In this document: positions 1 to 8,073 of the stretch, piece by piece
How the letters are laid out: the number at the start of each line of letters is the position of its first letter
Position numbering within the stretch: position 1 is the first letter of the stretch
Assembly: GCA_038214135.1 (NCBI GenBank)
Contig: JBBQSD010000033.1
Coordinates: 1-51,819 of the forward strand
DNA length: 51,819 nt
Direction of reading: 5' to 3'
From: JANLSE01 sp038214135
GTDB lineage: Bacteria; Chloroflexota; Chloroflexia; Chloroflexales; Roseiflexaceae
Position numbers and translations under genes: made by a program
The notes under the pieces: generated by a model
Told to the model about the DNA's origin: nothing
The model's input: the letters and a program-made list of their open reading frames with translations, nothing else
Databases searched by the model: none

Positions 1-582
1 TGGCTCAGGCCGTTCGGCTGGCGTGCTGTCTAGGTGCATCCAGCGCCGCCAATGGGCATACCACCACGACCAACCAAGCCAGAGTGTGCCAGCAGCGCCG
101 ATCATGGGCATCGCGCCAATAAAGATCAGGCTCCAGGCAGAAGAACGACGCTGTGCCAGTGTTGCAATGCTTTCCGATTGGTCGTTGCCACTCAACACAG
201 ATTGCTCGGAATTGATCAAGAATGCAGCCAGTACCAGCGTTCCAATGATGCCAAAGACAATCGCAATCCCAATTCGGTTACGCCAGATCGCAGAATAGCG
301 CTGCACAAAGCGGTCAAGCAGCGATAGGAGCATCCCGCTTACTGTTACACCAACCACGATCCAGCGCCATTCCCACAGGAAATTTGGTATGCGGTTGGCA
401 TCCTGCAACACAGCCAGCCACGCGGTCTGTTGAATAACGGGGATCTGGCTATTAAAAGCGTACTGCCAGAGTCCCACACTGAACAACAGCAGCGTCACAA
501 CCAGCATAACCGCCAGAATCAGGCTAAGCCCTGCAAGTGTACCAGCCACAACAAATTTCGACGTTCGCGTTTGGTTCATCAT
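1..582 (-). CDS. Membrane protein of unknown function, C-terminus cut by the window edge
   Basis: An uninterrupted reading frame of 194 codons runs leftward off the window from an ATG at 582 (a second ATG follows at 579). It begins MMNQTRTSKFVVAG and contains about four hydrophobic segments: residues about 10-40 (VTLLLFSVGLW), about 75-90 (WIVVGVTVSGMLLSLL), about 105-123 (IGIAIVFGIIGTLVLAAFL) and about 150-172 (SLIFIGAMPMIGAAGTLWLGW). The topology is that of a small polytopic inner-membrane protein. I see no enzymatic motif and do not recognise the family. The start has only a weak AGGG-like ribosome binding site. The absence of stops over 582 bases, together with the membrane-segment pattern, supports a real gene. 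Confidence 0.6.
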   Translation of the reverse strand, partial: MMNQTRTSKFVVAGTLAGLSLILAVMLVVTLLLFSVGLWQYAFNSQIPVIQQTAWLAVLQDANRIPNFLWEWRWIVVGVTVSGMLLSLLDRFVQRYSAIWRNRIGIAIVFGIIGTLVLAAFLINSEQSVLSGNDQSESIATLAQRRSSAWSLIFIGAMPMIGAAGTLWLGWSWWYAHWRRWMHLDSTPAERPEP

Positions 583-705
583 ATATTTCGCACCCTAAAC
601 TAATCGCATAATGAAAGCCGCAGGGACGCGATATATTGCGTCCGTATGCAGTCAGGCGTATGATGAGACGATTTATGAAGATTTCGCCTTGCGTTCAGTT
701 TAGTA

Positions 706-978
706 TTAAATATCAAGTATCTCAATATCGTTCCCGCTCAATACTTGGCGAACACTCTGATATAGTTCATCGGGAATATGGCCAGCCAATGCCTCCACAG
801 ATGCATAGACATCGAGTCGCTTCTCTAAACGCCAGGCCGGATCACCACTCGGAATGCGCTTATAATAGACAACAAAATTCCCTTTTGTGGTTTCATAGAC
901 TGTATATTTCTCTAGCCCTGGGCTACCAGAATGCCCACCAACCTTTGCCTGGGCGAGTAAGCGTGCTGTAAAACCTAT
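706..978 (-). pseudogene. EXLDI-family protein, 5'-truncated remnant
   Basis: The frame encodes about 90 residues with no plausible start codon: a TAG at 979-981 closes it upstream and there is no in-frame ATG. The C-terminal part reads LDVYASVEALAGHIPDELY and ends in ...GNDIEILDI, matching the E-x-L-D-I C-terminal signature of the EXLDI family as I know it, including the preceding 'hvPdELy' block. The family normally carries a roughly 60-residue N-terminal part that is missing here. The upstream DNA is replaced almost at once by the GGTGACAC octamer repeat (1004-1122), so repeat expansion or insertion probably removed the 5' half. The function of the family is not known to me. Confidence 0.55.
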
Positions 979-1003
979 CTACGGACATTTGGGCGCGGCC
1001 AGG

Positions 1004-1122
1004 GGTGACACACAACCCTTGACACGGTGACATCGTGAAGGGGTGACACGGTGACTGTGCTTATGAAAAGTAGTACAACTCTGATTGAGCACCTGGTCAC
1101 CTAGTCACCGTGTCACCGTGTC
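1004..1122. repeat. GGTGACAC octamer array with inverted arm, copy 1
   Basis: The left arm repeats GGTGACAC-type octamers. A core of about 35 bases follows (1054-1090), then a right arm of CACC-NN-GT octamers in inverted orientation (CACCTGGT, CACCTAGT, CACCGTGT, CACCGTGT). The arms can pair with each other. A second copy lies at 5874-5992 with the same left arm, but its core is inverted relative to this one. Confidence 0.75.
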
Positions 1123-1129
1123 AGTGGTT

Positions 1130-3025
1130 CTAGCGATAGCCAGCCGCCTGTAGATCAAACAATCGTGCATAGGTCCCGCCTAGATCAACCAGTTCAGCGT
1201 GCGAGCCAAATTCCGCGATCCGCCCACCCTCGATCACCGCGATCCGATCAGCCATCCGAACCGTGCTGAAGCGGTGCGATATCAGTACCGCAATCTTGCC
1301 ATCGGTTAGTTCGCGAAAACGCTGAAAGATCTCATACTCACGCTCGGCATCCAATGCGGAGGTTGGTTCATCCAACACAAGTACCTGGCCATCGCGCATG
1401 AACGCACGGCTGAGTGCTATTTTCTGCCATTGGCCACCCGAGAGTTCATTGCCTTTGCCGAACATATTGCCCAACATGGAATCCATACCATCAGACAGTT
1501 CGGCAACCACCGAATCGGCACCGCCACGCTCAGCAGCAAACTCAACCTTGCCAGGGTCATCAAGCCGGTCAATCTGCCCAAATCCAATATTTTCTTTGGC
1601 CGTCAGTTGATATTTGACGAAATCCTGGAAAATCACGCCAATCAGCCGCCGCAGATCCTCGATATCATACTCACGCAGATCGACGCCATCAAGCAGAATC
1701 TGGCCCTCAGATGGATCATACAGCCGAGTCAATAATTTGATCAGGGTTGTCTTGCCAGCACCGTTCGGGCCAACTAAGGCCAACTTCTCGCCAGGGCGGA
1801 TGGTCAGATTGACATTACGCAGTGCCCAGTCTTCACGGCCTGGGTAGCGAAAGCCAACATTCTGGAACTCAATTCCCCGTGTGATCTGCGTTGGGATAAC
1901 AGCAGGCTTGGTTGCGCGGGCCATCTGCGGCGTTAGTTTGAGGAAACTAAACAGGTTATCCATGAACAGGCCATGTTCATAGAGTTGGTTCAGGTTATTG
2001 AATAAACTCTGGAAGGTATTCTGGCTCTGGCGGAACAGTGTCAGGTAGAGCGTCATACTGCCCAGGGTGATCAGGCTACCAGCTGCCGCAAAGATGATCC
2101 AGGCATAGGCCACATAGTAACTGGCTGAAGCAACCAGGCCCCACAGCATACTGATCAGTGAGCGGCGGCGGGCCATGTGCTCATCTTCTTCAAAGAACTT
2201 CCAGAATAGATCGGTATAACGGCGCAGTAATGGCTCACCAAGCCCAAACAGCTTGATCTCTTTCACCGTATCATCAACGGTCAGCAATCGTTCCAGGTAA
2301 TCCATGCGGCGCGATTCAGGCGCACGGCGGGTCAGTATCCGAAATTGCAGGCTGCTATAGCGGCCCTGTGCAATAAACGATGGAATCGTCGCACCAAACA
2401 GAATCAGTGCAATCAGTGGGCTAAATGCCAACAGAATCACGGCAAACGATGCAAGCGTTAATGCGCTCTGAACAGCCATAAAGCTGCCATTGATGATCCC
2501 AAGGGTGCGGAAATCGGCCTCACGGCGGGCATTCTGGAGTTTATCGTAGAAGCTGGCATCTTCAAAATACTGCAAATCCAGCGTGAGCGCCTTGCGAATG
2601 ACGGCAGTACTGATATAGTTGCCAAGCCGTGCATTCAGGACATGCTCAACAAGCTGGCGTAGTTGCCCAAGAATCGTTCCAATCAGCAACAGCCCAAATT
2701 CTAGCAGCAAAAATGGCAGTGTTGCCGTCAAGCCAGCCTGCGAACCGCTATTTGTGCTGATCGAATGGACGACCGAATCAACGATCAGTTTGCCAGCCCA
2801 GGCCTGGCTGGCTGGCAGTGCCGCACTCACAATCGTGAGTATCGCCATCATCACGGTGCTGCGTTTGTCGGCACTCCACACCAGACGAAACGCACCGGGA
2901 ATGTTTGTGTAGGCCGCCCGCACATCCTGGAGCCGTTCGGCCCAGGGCTTGGGCGGGTTCGGCCCCGAATTGGGTGATCGCCCTGGTTTTTGGGCTGTAG
3001 CATTGATCAATGGTACCTCTAACAT
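1130..3025 (-). CDS. ABC exporter (fused membrane and ATPase domains)
   Basis: This is a half-size ABC exporter of 631 residues. An N-terminal transmembrane domain (residues about 55-330) precedes a nucleotide-binding domain with Walker A GPNGAGKTT, signature LSGGQWQ, Walker B VLVLDEPTSALD and H-loop ISHRFST. All catalytic residues are present, so a homodimer is likely. The substrate cannot be read from sequence. The frame extends upstream to a GTG at 3148 that overlaps the PadR stop as GTGA, but those extra 41 codons lie in palindromic repeat DNA and read as low-quality protein. I therefore take the ATG at 3025 (MLEVPLINA), although it has no clear ribosome binding site. The gene lies directly downstream of, and probably in one transcript with, the PadR regulator, a common arrangement for drug exporters. 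Confidence 0.9.
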   Translation of the reverse strand: MLEVPLINATAQKPGRSPNSGPNPPKPWAERLQDVRAAYTNIPGAFRLVWSADKRSTVMMAILTIVSAALPASQAWAGKLIVDSVVHSISTNSGSQAGLTATLPFLLLEFGLLLIGTILGQLRQLVEHVLNARLGNYISTAVIRKALTLDLQYFEDASFYDKLQNARREADFRTLGIINGSFMAVQSALTLASFAVILLAFSPLIALILFGATIPSFIAQGRYSSLQFRILTRRAPESRRMDYLERLLTVDDTVKEIKLFGLGEPLLRRYTDLFWKFFEEDEHMARRRSLISMLWGLVASASYYVAYAWIIFAAAGSLITLGSMTLYLTLFRQSQNTFQSLFNNLNQLYEHGLFMDNLFSFLKLTPQMARATKPAVIPTQITRGIEFQNVGFRYPGREDWALRNVNLTIRPGEKLALVGPNGAGKTTLIKLLTRLYDPSEGQILLDGVDLREYDIEDLRRLIGVIFQDFVKYQLTAKENIGFGQIDRLDDPGKVEFAAERGGADSVVAELSDGMDSMLGNMFGKGNELSGGQWQKIALSRAFMRDGQVLVLDEPTSALDAEREYEIFQRFRELTDGKIAVLISHRFSTVRMADRIAVIEGGRIAEFGSHAELVDLGGTYARLFDLQAAGYR

Positions 3026-3030
3026 GTATA

Positions 3031-3130
3031 CCGCAGGCTGAAGCCTGCGGCCATAAAAATAATTGATGGCGTGAGTCCTAGCTGCAAGCTTCAGCCTGCG
3101 GGTGCGAGTAAGGGCGGTTCGCGAACCGCC
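3031..3130. repeat. REP-like palindromes between regulator and exporter
   Basis: Positions 3031-3050 hold an almost perfect palindrome, CCGCAGGCTGAAGCCTGCGG. A related half (GCTTCAGCCTGCGG) lies at 3088-3101. Positions 3113-3130 are a perfect 18-bp palindrome, GGCGGTTCGCGAACCGCC. Fragments of the last element recur near 36576 (GCGAACCGCCCCTAC) and 41503 (GACGGTTCGCGAACCGCC). These are dispersed repeats rather than coding sequence. Confidence 0.7.
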
Positions 3131-3144
3131 CCAACCGGTCAAGA

Positions 3145-4002
3145 TCACTCGCCGTTGGTTGTCTCATCATCGGCAAGAATTCGGTATAACTGCCGCCGAA
3201 CATTCGTCAGCAGTGTTTGCGCCGAGGCCAGTTGGGCTGGCGTTCCAACCTGAGCAACCTGATGCACTGCTGTGGCAACCTGTCCAAGCAGATCGCGGAG
3301 CTGCAATGTTCCATCATCGACAGATGCTGTCACTGATTGCCAGGCATTCGCAAGCTCGGCACGGTTGCTCTCCACATATGTTTTGCCTGCGTCGGTAAGC
3401 TGAAACACCCGCCGCTCATCGGATTGCTCGGCCCGAATCAGGCCCTCGTCCTCAAGCAATTGCAGCGCGGGGTAAACCGACCCTGGGCTTGGACGCCAGA
3501 CATTATTGCTGCGTTCGGCGATCTCCTGAATGATCTGGTAGCCATGCATTGGCCGCTCAGATAGGAGCAGGAGGGTTGCTCCACGCACATCGCCACGTGC
3601 AATCTTCGGACCGCCGCGCCGCCCCCATGGGCCATCACCGCGCCCACCAGGCCCGCGCCCGCCACGTCCGCCAGGCCCCCCGAAACCAGGTCCGCCAGGG
3701 CCACGCCCATGATGCCCGAAATCGTTTGGTGGGCCACCGTGGCCCCCACGCTCTCCCTCACCAAAACAACGCCCTGCTCTGTGGCCAGGCTCCAAACCGC
3801 CATGCTCGCCACGGCGCTCCCAGCCTCTTGGCCCGCTATGCTGGCGTGGTTCGTGTTCGCCTCGCCCAAATGGCCCATGGCCATGCTCGCCCCGCCGCCC
3901 TTCGCCACGCCCCATCCAGGGTGCCCGTCCACGCCTGCCCATCCGCTGCATCCATCCATGTGGTGCGCGGTTTTCTGCTGATTGCGTATCTTCTGTCTTC
4001 AT
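3145..4002 (-). CDS. PadR-family transcriptional regulator with a Gly/Arg/His-rich N-terminal extension
   Basis: The C-terminal half is a PadR winged helix starting near residue 137. Diagnostic blocks are GDVRGATLLLLSERPMHGYQ, RPSPGSVYPALQLLEDEGLI and RRVFQLTDAGK, followed by a helical dimerisation segment. The first 130 or so residues are low complexity (G, R, H, P rich, e.g. GPGGPGFGGPGGRGGRGPGG), unlike ordinary PadR proteins of 110-180 residues; such tails are seen on some actinobacterial and Chloroflexota PadR proteins. The start is an ATG at 4002 behind AAAGGA. The gene precedes an ABC exporter, so it probably represses that exporter and itself through the palindromes in its promoter. 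Confidence 0.9.
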   Translation of the reverse strand: MKTEDTQSAENRAPHGWMQRMGRRGRAPWMGRGEGRRGEHGHGPFGRGEHEPRQHSGPRGWERRGEHGGLEPGHRAGRCFGEGERGGHGGPPNDFGHHGRGPGGPGFGGPGGRGGRGPGGRGDGPWGRRGGPKIARGDVRGATLLLLSERPMHGYQIIQEIAERSNNVWRPSPGSVYPALQLLEDEGLIRAEQSDERRVFQLTDAGKTYVESNRAELANAWQSVTASVDDGTLQLRDLLGQVATAVHQVAQVGTPAQLASAQTLLTNVRRQLYRILADDETTNGE

Positions 4003-4067
4003 TGTGTGTTCCTTTTAGTACACTTCCGATACTCTTTCGAGTGAGATTATAGTATCTCTTTGTTATC

Positions 4068-4106
4068 TCGATATATCGATTATATTCCGATATATCGGCT
4101 TGTCAA
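4068..4106 (-). promoter_or_regulatory. padR promoter with two 12-bp palindromic operators
   Basis: Reading leftward, TTGACA (4101-4106) and TATAAT (4079-4084) are separated by 16 bp. A perfect palindrome CCGATATATCGG (4087-4098) fills the spacer and a second, TCGATATATCGA (4068-4079), abuts the -10 box downstream; their centres are 19 bp apart. An outer inverted pair GATACT/AGTATC lies at 4028-4033 and 4051-4056. A repressor bound here would block RNA polymerase directly, so autorepression by the PadR protein is the simple reading. Confidence 0.8.
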
Positions 4107-4209
4107 GTGCCATTTTGGGGGGAATAGAGCAGGCTTTGGAAGAACAAGCTGGCATTAGTGTTTTGTTCTCTGTGATCATGCCGCACTTTATAACAGATCT
4201 CGACAATTA

Positions 4210-4218
4210 TGCTATACT
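4210..4218 (+). promoter_or_regulatory. Extended -10 promoter of the sugar-type importer
   Basis: TATGCTATACT provides TG-C-TATACT (4210-4218), about 80 bases before the start of the binding-protein gene. No good -35 box lies at the usual distance, which is normal for extended -10 promoters. The same TGCTATAMT core precedes recA, serA, tnpB and the small gene at 13863. Confidence 0.5.
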
Positions 4219-4296
4219 CTCAATGTTATTCTTGCACCGCAGACCGACAACTAAATGCTTGGCTACCGATCCTGCTCAGACAAAGGAGTATCAGCA

Positions 4297-5859
4297 ATGG
4301 ATCACGAAGGCCCAAACCGACGGACGACCCGACGTGCGTTTCTCCGCGCAGCCCTGACGGGTCTGAGCGCAGCAGCACTCGCAGCCTGTGGTGGTGCTAC
4401 AACTGTTGCGCCAACCGCAGCTCCTGCTTCTGCACCAACCACAGCGCCTGCGCCGACGAGCGCCCCAGCGCCGACCACAGCGCCTGCGCCGACGAGCGCC
4501 CCAGCAGCCACCGCAGTGCCAGCAGCCACCGCAGTGCCAGCACCGACGGCAACTGCTGCGCCGAAACCGACCAATACCCCCCTTCCGCTGCCGGAGGGTT
4601 CCGCTGGGAAGCTCACCGTCATTCATCGCACAGAATACTTCGAGGGTGCACAGAAGATTTTCCGCGATACGGCCGTCAAGTATGCCAAGGATAATGGTAT
4701 TGAGCTGGACATCTCAACTGCCAATCCAGAAGCATTCGGCGATTTCAATGCCAAGATGCAGGCCGCTGTTCAGGCTGGTAACCCACCAGACGTTGCCTAC
4801 CATGCGCTCAGTATCACACAGATGCACTTCCTGGATATTGTTGAAGATGTCAGTGATGTCGTCAATGAGTTGGTAAGCAAGTATGGTGCTGTCGTTCCGA
4901 TCAATGCTGCCGCGAATGCAAAGCTTGATGGTAAATGGTATGCCGTTCCATTCCAGAGCAATACCGGTGGGACGTTTGTGCGTGGCGATATCTTCAAGGC
5001 CGCAGGCATCGATCCACAAACACTCGATACCTTCGACAAGCGCCGGGAAGCCGCTCTCAAGGTCTCTGATCCAAGCAAAGAGATCTGGGGTTGGGGCTTT
5101 ACGATGAATAAGAGTGGTGATGGTCATGGCTTCATCACCGATGTCATCCAGGCCTTTGGCGGGCGGTTTGTGGATAAAACCGGCGAGAAGGTAACATTTA
5201 AGTCGCCCGAGACGATTGCAGCGGTTACATGGCTGAAGGAAACCTATACCAGCGATAAGTATAAGCCCATGCTGCCGCCCGGCATCGAAAGCTGGACCGA
5301 TACAAGCAACAATGAGGCCTTCCTGGCTGGTAAGATCGCAATGACCGCCAATGCCTTCAGTATCTATGCCAAGGCCAAGAAGGATAAAAACCCGGTCTTC
5401 GATAATATTATCGTCCTCCGTAAACCGAAGACCAACGATGGCCTGGTGCTTGAATCGGGAGCCAGCATGTGGTTCACGATCTTCAAAGGCTCCAAGAACA
5501 TTGATGCCGCGAAGGCGTTCATCAAGCATATGATCGACCCGGCTCAGTTCATTCCGATTGTTAAGGAAGCCGGTGGCCTGTTCTTGCCAGCCTACACCAA
5601 TGAGTGGAGCGATGACGTTGTGGGTATCGATCCAAACTTCAAGACCCTGAAGGATATTATCTTCAACGACACGAAATACACGGGCCAAGCCTTCCCAGCC
5701 CAACCGAATGCAGCAGTAGCTGGCATCGACGCACAGGCAATCCTCAGCCAGATGATGTCGAATGTCACCAATGGCAGCATGTCTCCCGAACAGGCAGTCG
5801 ATGATGCCAATAAGAAGATTGTCCAGATCTTCGAAGAACTCGGGCTGCCACAGGCCTAG
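4297..5859 (+). CDS. Sugar-type ABC transporter substrate-binding lipoprotein
   Basis: This is a 520-residue extracellular solute-binding protein of family 1 (MalE-like). The start at 4297 follows AAAGGAG with good spacing. The N-terminus carries a twin-arginine motif (RRAFLRAA) and a lipobox ending LAAC-GG, so it is probably exported folded and then lipid-anchored. A linker of about 60 residues made of Ala/Pro/Thr repeats (TTAPAPTSAPAP) joins the anchor to the binding domain. The DNA of the linker is itself repetitive. The mature domain ends ...IFEELGLPQA. The ligand is not evident. A fused permease follows, but no ATPase is encoded nearby, so a shared MsmK/MalK-type ATPase from elsewhere is expected. 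Confidence 0.9.
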   Translation: MDHEGPNRRTTRRAFLRAALTGLSAAALAACGGATTVAPTAAPASAPTTAPAPTSAPAPTTAPAPTSAPAATAVPAATAVPAPTATAAPKPTNTPLPLPEGSAGKLTVIHRTEYFEGAQKIFRDTAVKYAKDNGIELDISTANPEAFGDFNAKMQAAVQAGNPPDVAYHALSITQMHFLDIVEDVSDVVNELVSKYGAVVPINAAANAKLDGKWYAVPFQSNTGGTFVRGDIFKAAGIDPQTLDTFDKRREAALKVSDPSKEIWGWGFTMNKSGDGHGFITDVIQAFGGRFVDKTGEKVTFKSPETIAAVTWLKETYTSDKYKPMLPPGIESWTDTSNNEAFLAGKIAMTANAFSIYAKAKKDKNPVFDNIIVLRKPKTNDGLVLESGASMWFTIFKGSKNIDAAKAFIKHMIDPAQFIPIVKEAGGLFLPAYTNEWSDDVVGIDPNFKTLKDIIFNDTKYTGQAFPAQPNAAVAGIDAQAILSQMMSNVTNGSMSPEQAVDDANKKIVQIFEELGLPQA

Positions 5860-5873
5860 GCGCTTGATCAGTT

Positions 5874-5992
5874 GGTGACACACAACCCTGACACGGTGAT
5901 GGGGTGACATGGTGACATACGCTTGATCGCAGTTGTACTCACTTATCAAGCACATTCACCTGGTCACCTGGTCACTTGGTCACTTGGTCACG
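5874..5992. repeat. GGTGACAC octamer array with inverted arm, copy 2
   Basis: The left arm begins with the same GGTGACACACAACCC as copy 1 (1004). The right arm is CACCTGGT, CACCTGGT, CACTTGGT, CACTTGGT. The core (about 5922-5952) aligns with the reverse complement of the core of copy 1 (GCAGTTGTACT against GAGTTGTACT), so the centre has been flipped. It fills the space between the binding protein and the permease. Confidence 0.75.
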
Positions 5993-6013
5993 TTGTCTCG
6001 GGAGGGAATGCAC

Positions 6014-7957
6014 ATGGCACAGAAAGTTAGCACCAGCGTTATCGTCCCCGCCAAGCCAGCACAACGACATGGCATCATGCGCTCTGTTTTTGGCCGCGAC
6101 TGGGCAGTTGCGTTGCCATTCATCGCGCCACTTGTGATCATTATGGTTGGCTTGATCCTGTGGCCCTTCCTCAACGCCATCTATATTAGTTTCACCATTC
6201 GTAATATCCGCCGTGAAGAAATATTCGTCGGGTTCGCGAACTATGCGCGTTTACTGAGCGATACGGATTACCTGAGCGCAGTGCAGAATACGATCGTTTT
6301 CACCGTGATCTCGATTATACTCAAACTGATTGTCGGAATGACGATTGCACTGCTGCTGCATAGCCGCATTCCCTTTCGGAATATCCTGACTGGCCTGATG
6401 CTGTTGCCCTGGATCGTTCCGGAAGTTGTGACGGCTATGGCCTGGCGCAGCATCTACGACCCACTTTTTGGCGGTTTGAACCCAATCTTGCAGAACCTGG
6501 GCTTGATTGATCGGCGAGTTGGCTGGCTCTCAGAACCGCAACTGGCGCTTCCAAGCGTGATTGCTGTTAATATCTGGAAGGGTATTCCCTTCTTCACCCT
6601 GCTGATCCTGGCTGGCCTGAAGTCAATCGATAAGGAACTCTATGAGGCCGCTGAAGTCGATGGTGCCGATAGTTATGATCGCTTCCGCAATGTAACGCTG
6701 CCTGGCCTGAAGTATGTTCTGGCGGTTACATTGCTACTCTCCACCATCTCCACCTTCAACAGCTTTGGGATTGTCTATCTGATGACGGGTGGTGGGCCTG
6801 GTGGTGCGACACGGCTCTACTCAATTTTGGCCTACGAAAAGGCGATTGTTGGCCTGCGCTTTGGTCCAGGTGCAGCGGTTGCGTTCAGTATGGCCCCGTT
6901 CCTGGCGATCTTTATTGCCTTCCTGGCCCGTTTCATGCTGCGCGATCCAAATGCCGTTCGCACAAAGGACGAAGGCTGGACGGATAGGGCGCTTGATTCT
7001 GTTGGCAAAGGGCTTGGCGTCGTCCTCGATATTGTGCTATGGCCATTTGCGCTGATTGTTCAGAATGTTGGCCGTTTCTTTGCGATGGTGGGCACGAGCC
7101 TGCGTAATGGTCGCCCTATGCGCAGCAACGACCGAGAACGTATTGGGCTGGTTGTTCGCCTGCTCTTTATCATTCCATTCCTGCTGTATGTGCTGTTCCC
7201 ATTCTATTGGATTGTGATTACATCATTCAAAACAGAACTCCAGATCACCCAGCGGACGTCGATCTTCTGGCCGGAACCCTGGACGCTTGATCAACTGAGT
7301 AGCCTGCTGTTCAACACTGGTTATCCACTCTGGTTCTCCAATACTGTCATCGTTGCCACAATTGCAACCCTCGTTTCGGTCACATTTTCTGCCTTAGCTG
7401 GCTATGCCCTTGCTCGGCTGGAATTCCGTGGTCGTGGCCCGCTGACAATCGCTCTGCTGGTGACTTACCTCCTGCCCGCATCGCTCATGTTCATTCCACT
7501 CTATCGTATTCTCAGCACGTTAGGCTTGATCGATAGCCTGGCATCACTGATTGCAACCTACCCAACCTTCCTGATGCCATTTGCAACCTGGGTGATGCTC
7601 GGCTACTACCGCTCGATCCCGCCAGATCTGGAAGAAGCGGCAATGATTGATGGGGCAACTCGCTTGCGGGCCTTCCTCTCGGTGACACTGCCGCTGGCCA
7701 AGCCAGCCCTGCTTTCTGTCATGCTGTTCTCATTCACGAATGCATGGAATGAGTTTCTGTTTGCATTTGTGTTCATTACCAAGGAACGTTTCTTCACCCT
7801 GCCTGTTGGGCTCCAGCAACTTGTATTCGGGGATATCTATCCGTGGGGCCAGCTGATGGGCGCATCACTCCTGATGTCAATTCCTGTTGTTGTGATCTAT
7901 ATCTTCGCCCAGAAATATATGGTCGAGGGCCTGACAGCCGGGAGCGTCAAGGGTTAA
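6014..7957 (+). CDS. Fused ABC sugar permease (MalF-like plus MalG-like in one chain)
   Basis: This single chain of 647 residues contains two complete binding-protein-dependent permease domains. The first half (residues about 25-300) has six predicted membrane segments and an EAA loop EAAEVDGADSYDRFRNVTLP. The second half (about 380-645) has six more and the loop EAAMIDGATRLRAFLSVTLP, with the MalG-type C-terminal QKYMVEGLTAGSVKG. Between them is a linker of about 70 residues with an additional hydrophobic stretch (VVLDIVLWPFALIV). These subunits are normally two adjacent genes; here no stop or frameshift separates them. The ATG at 6014 is chosen because GGAGGG (6001-6006) stands 7 bases upstream. 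It should form a monomeric membrane unit working with the preceding lipoprotein. Confidence 0.92.
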   Translation: MAQKVSTSVIVPAKPAQRHGIMRSVFGRDWAVALPFIAPLVIIMVGLILWPFLNAIYISFTIRNIRREEIFVGFANYARLLSDTDYLSAVQNTIVFTVISIILKLIVGMTIALLLHSRIPFRNILTGLMLLPWIVPEVVTAMAWRSIYDPLFGGLNPILQNLGLIDRRVGWLSEPQLALPSVIAVNIWKGIPFFTLLILAGLKSIDKELYEAAEVDGADSYDRFRNVTLPGLKYVLAVTLLLSTISTFNSFGIVYLMTGGGPGGATRLYSILAYEKAIVGLRFGPGAAVAFSMAPFLAIFIAFLARFMLRDPNAVRTKDEGWTDRALDSVGKGLGVVLDIVLWPFALIVQNVGRFFAMVGTSLRNGRPMRSNDRERIGLVVRLLFIIPFLLYVLFPFYWIVITSFKTELQITQRTSIFWPEPWTLDQLSSLLFNTGYPLWFSNTVIVATIATLVSVTFSALAGYALARLEFRGRGPLTIALLVTYLLPASLMFIPLYRILSTLGLIDSLASLIATYPTFLMPFATWVMLGYYRSIPPDLEEAAMIDGATRLRAFLSVTLPLAKPALLSVMLFSFTNAWNEFLFAFVFITKERFFTLPVGLQQLVFGDIYPWGQLMGASLLMSIPVVVIYIFAQKYMVEGLTAGSVKG

Positions 7958-7965
7958 CCCGGTAG

Positions 7966-7986
7966 AGACGCCCCGCTGGGGCGTCT
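7966..7986. repeat. AGACGC-type palindrome
   Basis: AGACGCCCC-gct-GGGGCGTCT forms a 9-bp perfect stem right after the permease stop, without a T-run. It belongs to the same loose family as the 20-bp palindromes at 27005 and 32605 (AGACGC...GCGTCT flanked by GTA/TAG). Confidence 0.65.
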
Positions 7987-8019
7987 AGATGCGGCATCCC
8001 TATCGTGCAGGCATATACA

Positions 8020-8054
8020 AAAAGGTTTGGGAGCCTTCGGCTCCCAAACCTTTT
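8020..8054. terminator. Bidirectional terminator between importer operons
   Basis: A 16-bp perfect stem (AAAAGGTTTGGGAGCC / GGCTCCCAAACCTTTT) with a 3-base loop sits between two convergent genes. It has A-runs on one side and T-runs on the other, so it can stop transcription from both directions. Confidence 0.9.
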
Positions 8055-8073
8055 CTTGTATTTCCCGATGATG

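Noticed and set aside
3026..3148. N-terminal extension of the ABC exporter from a GTG overlapping the PadR stop
   Set aside because: The 41 codons fall in two palindromic repeats, and the translation (GGSRTALTRTRRLKLAARTH) has no resemblance to exporter N-termini, so the ATG at 3025 is preferred.
4714..5955. Long minus-strand frame opposite the sugar-binding lipoprotein gene
   Set aside because: It is antisense to a gene with clear export signals and family motifs, and its own translation shows no family motif or start signal.
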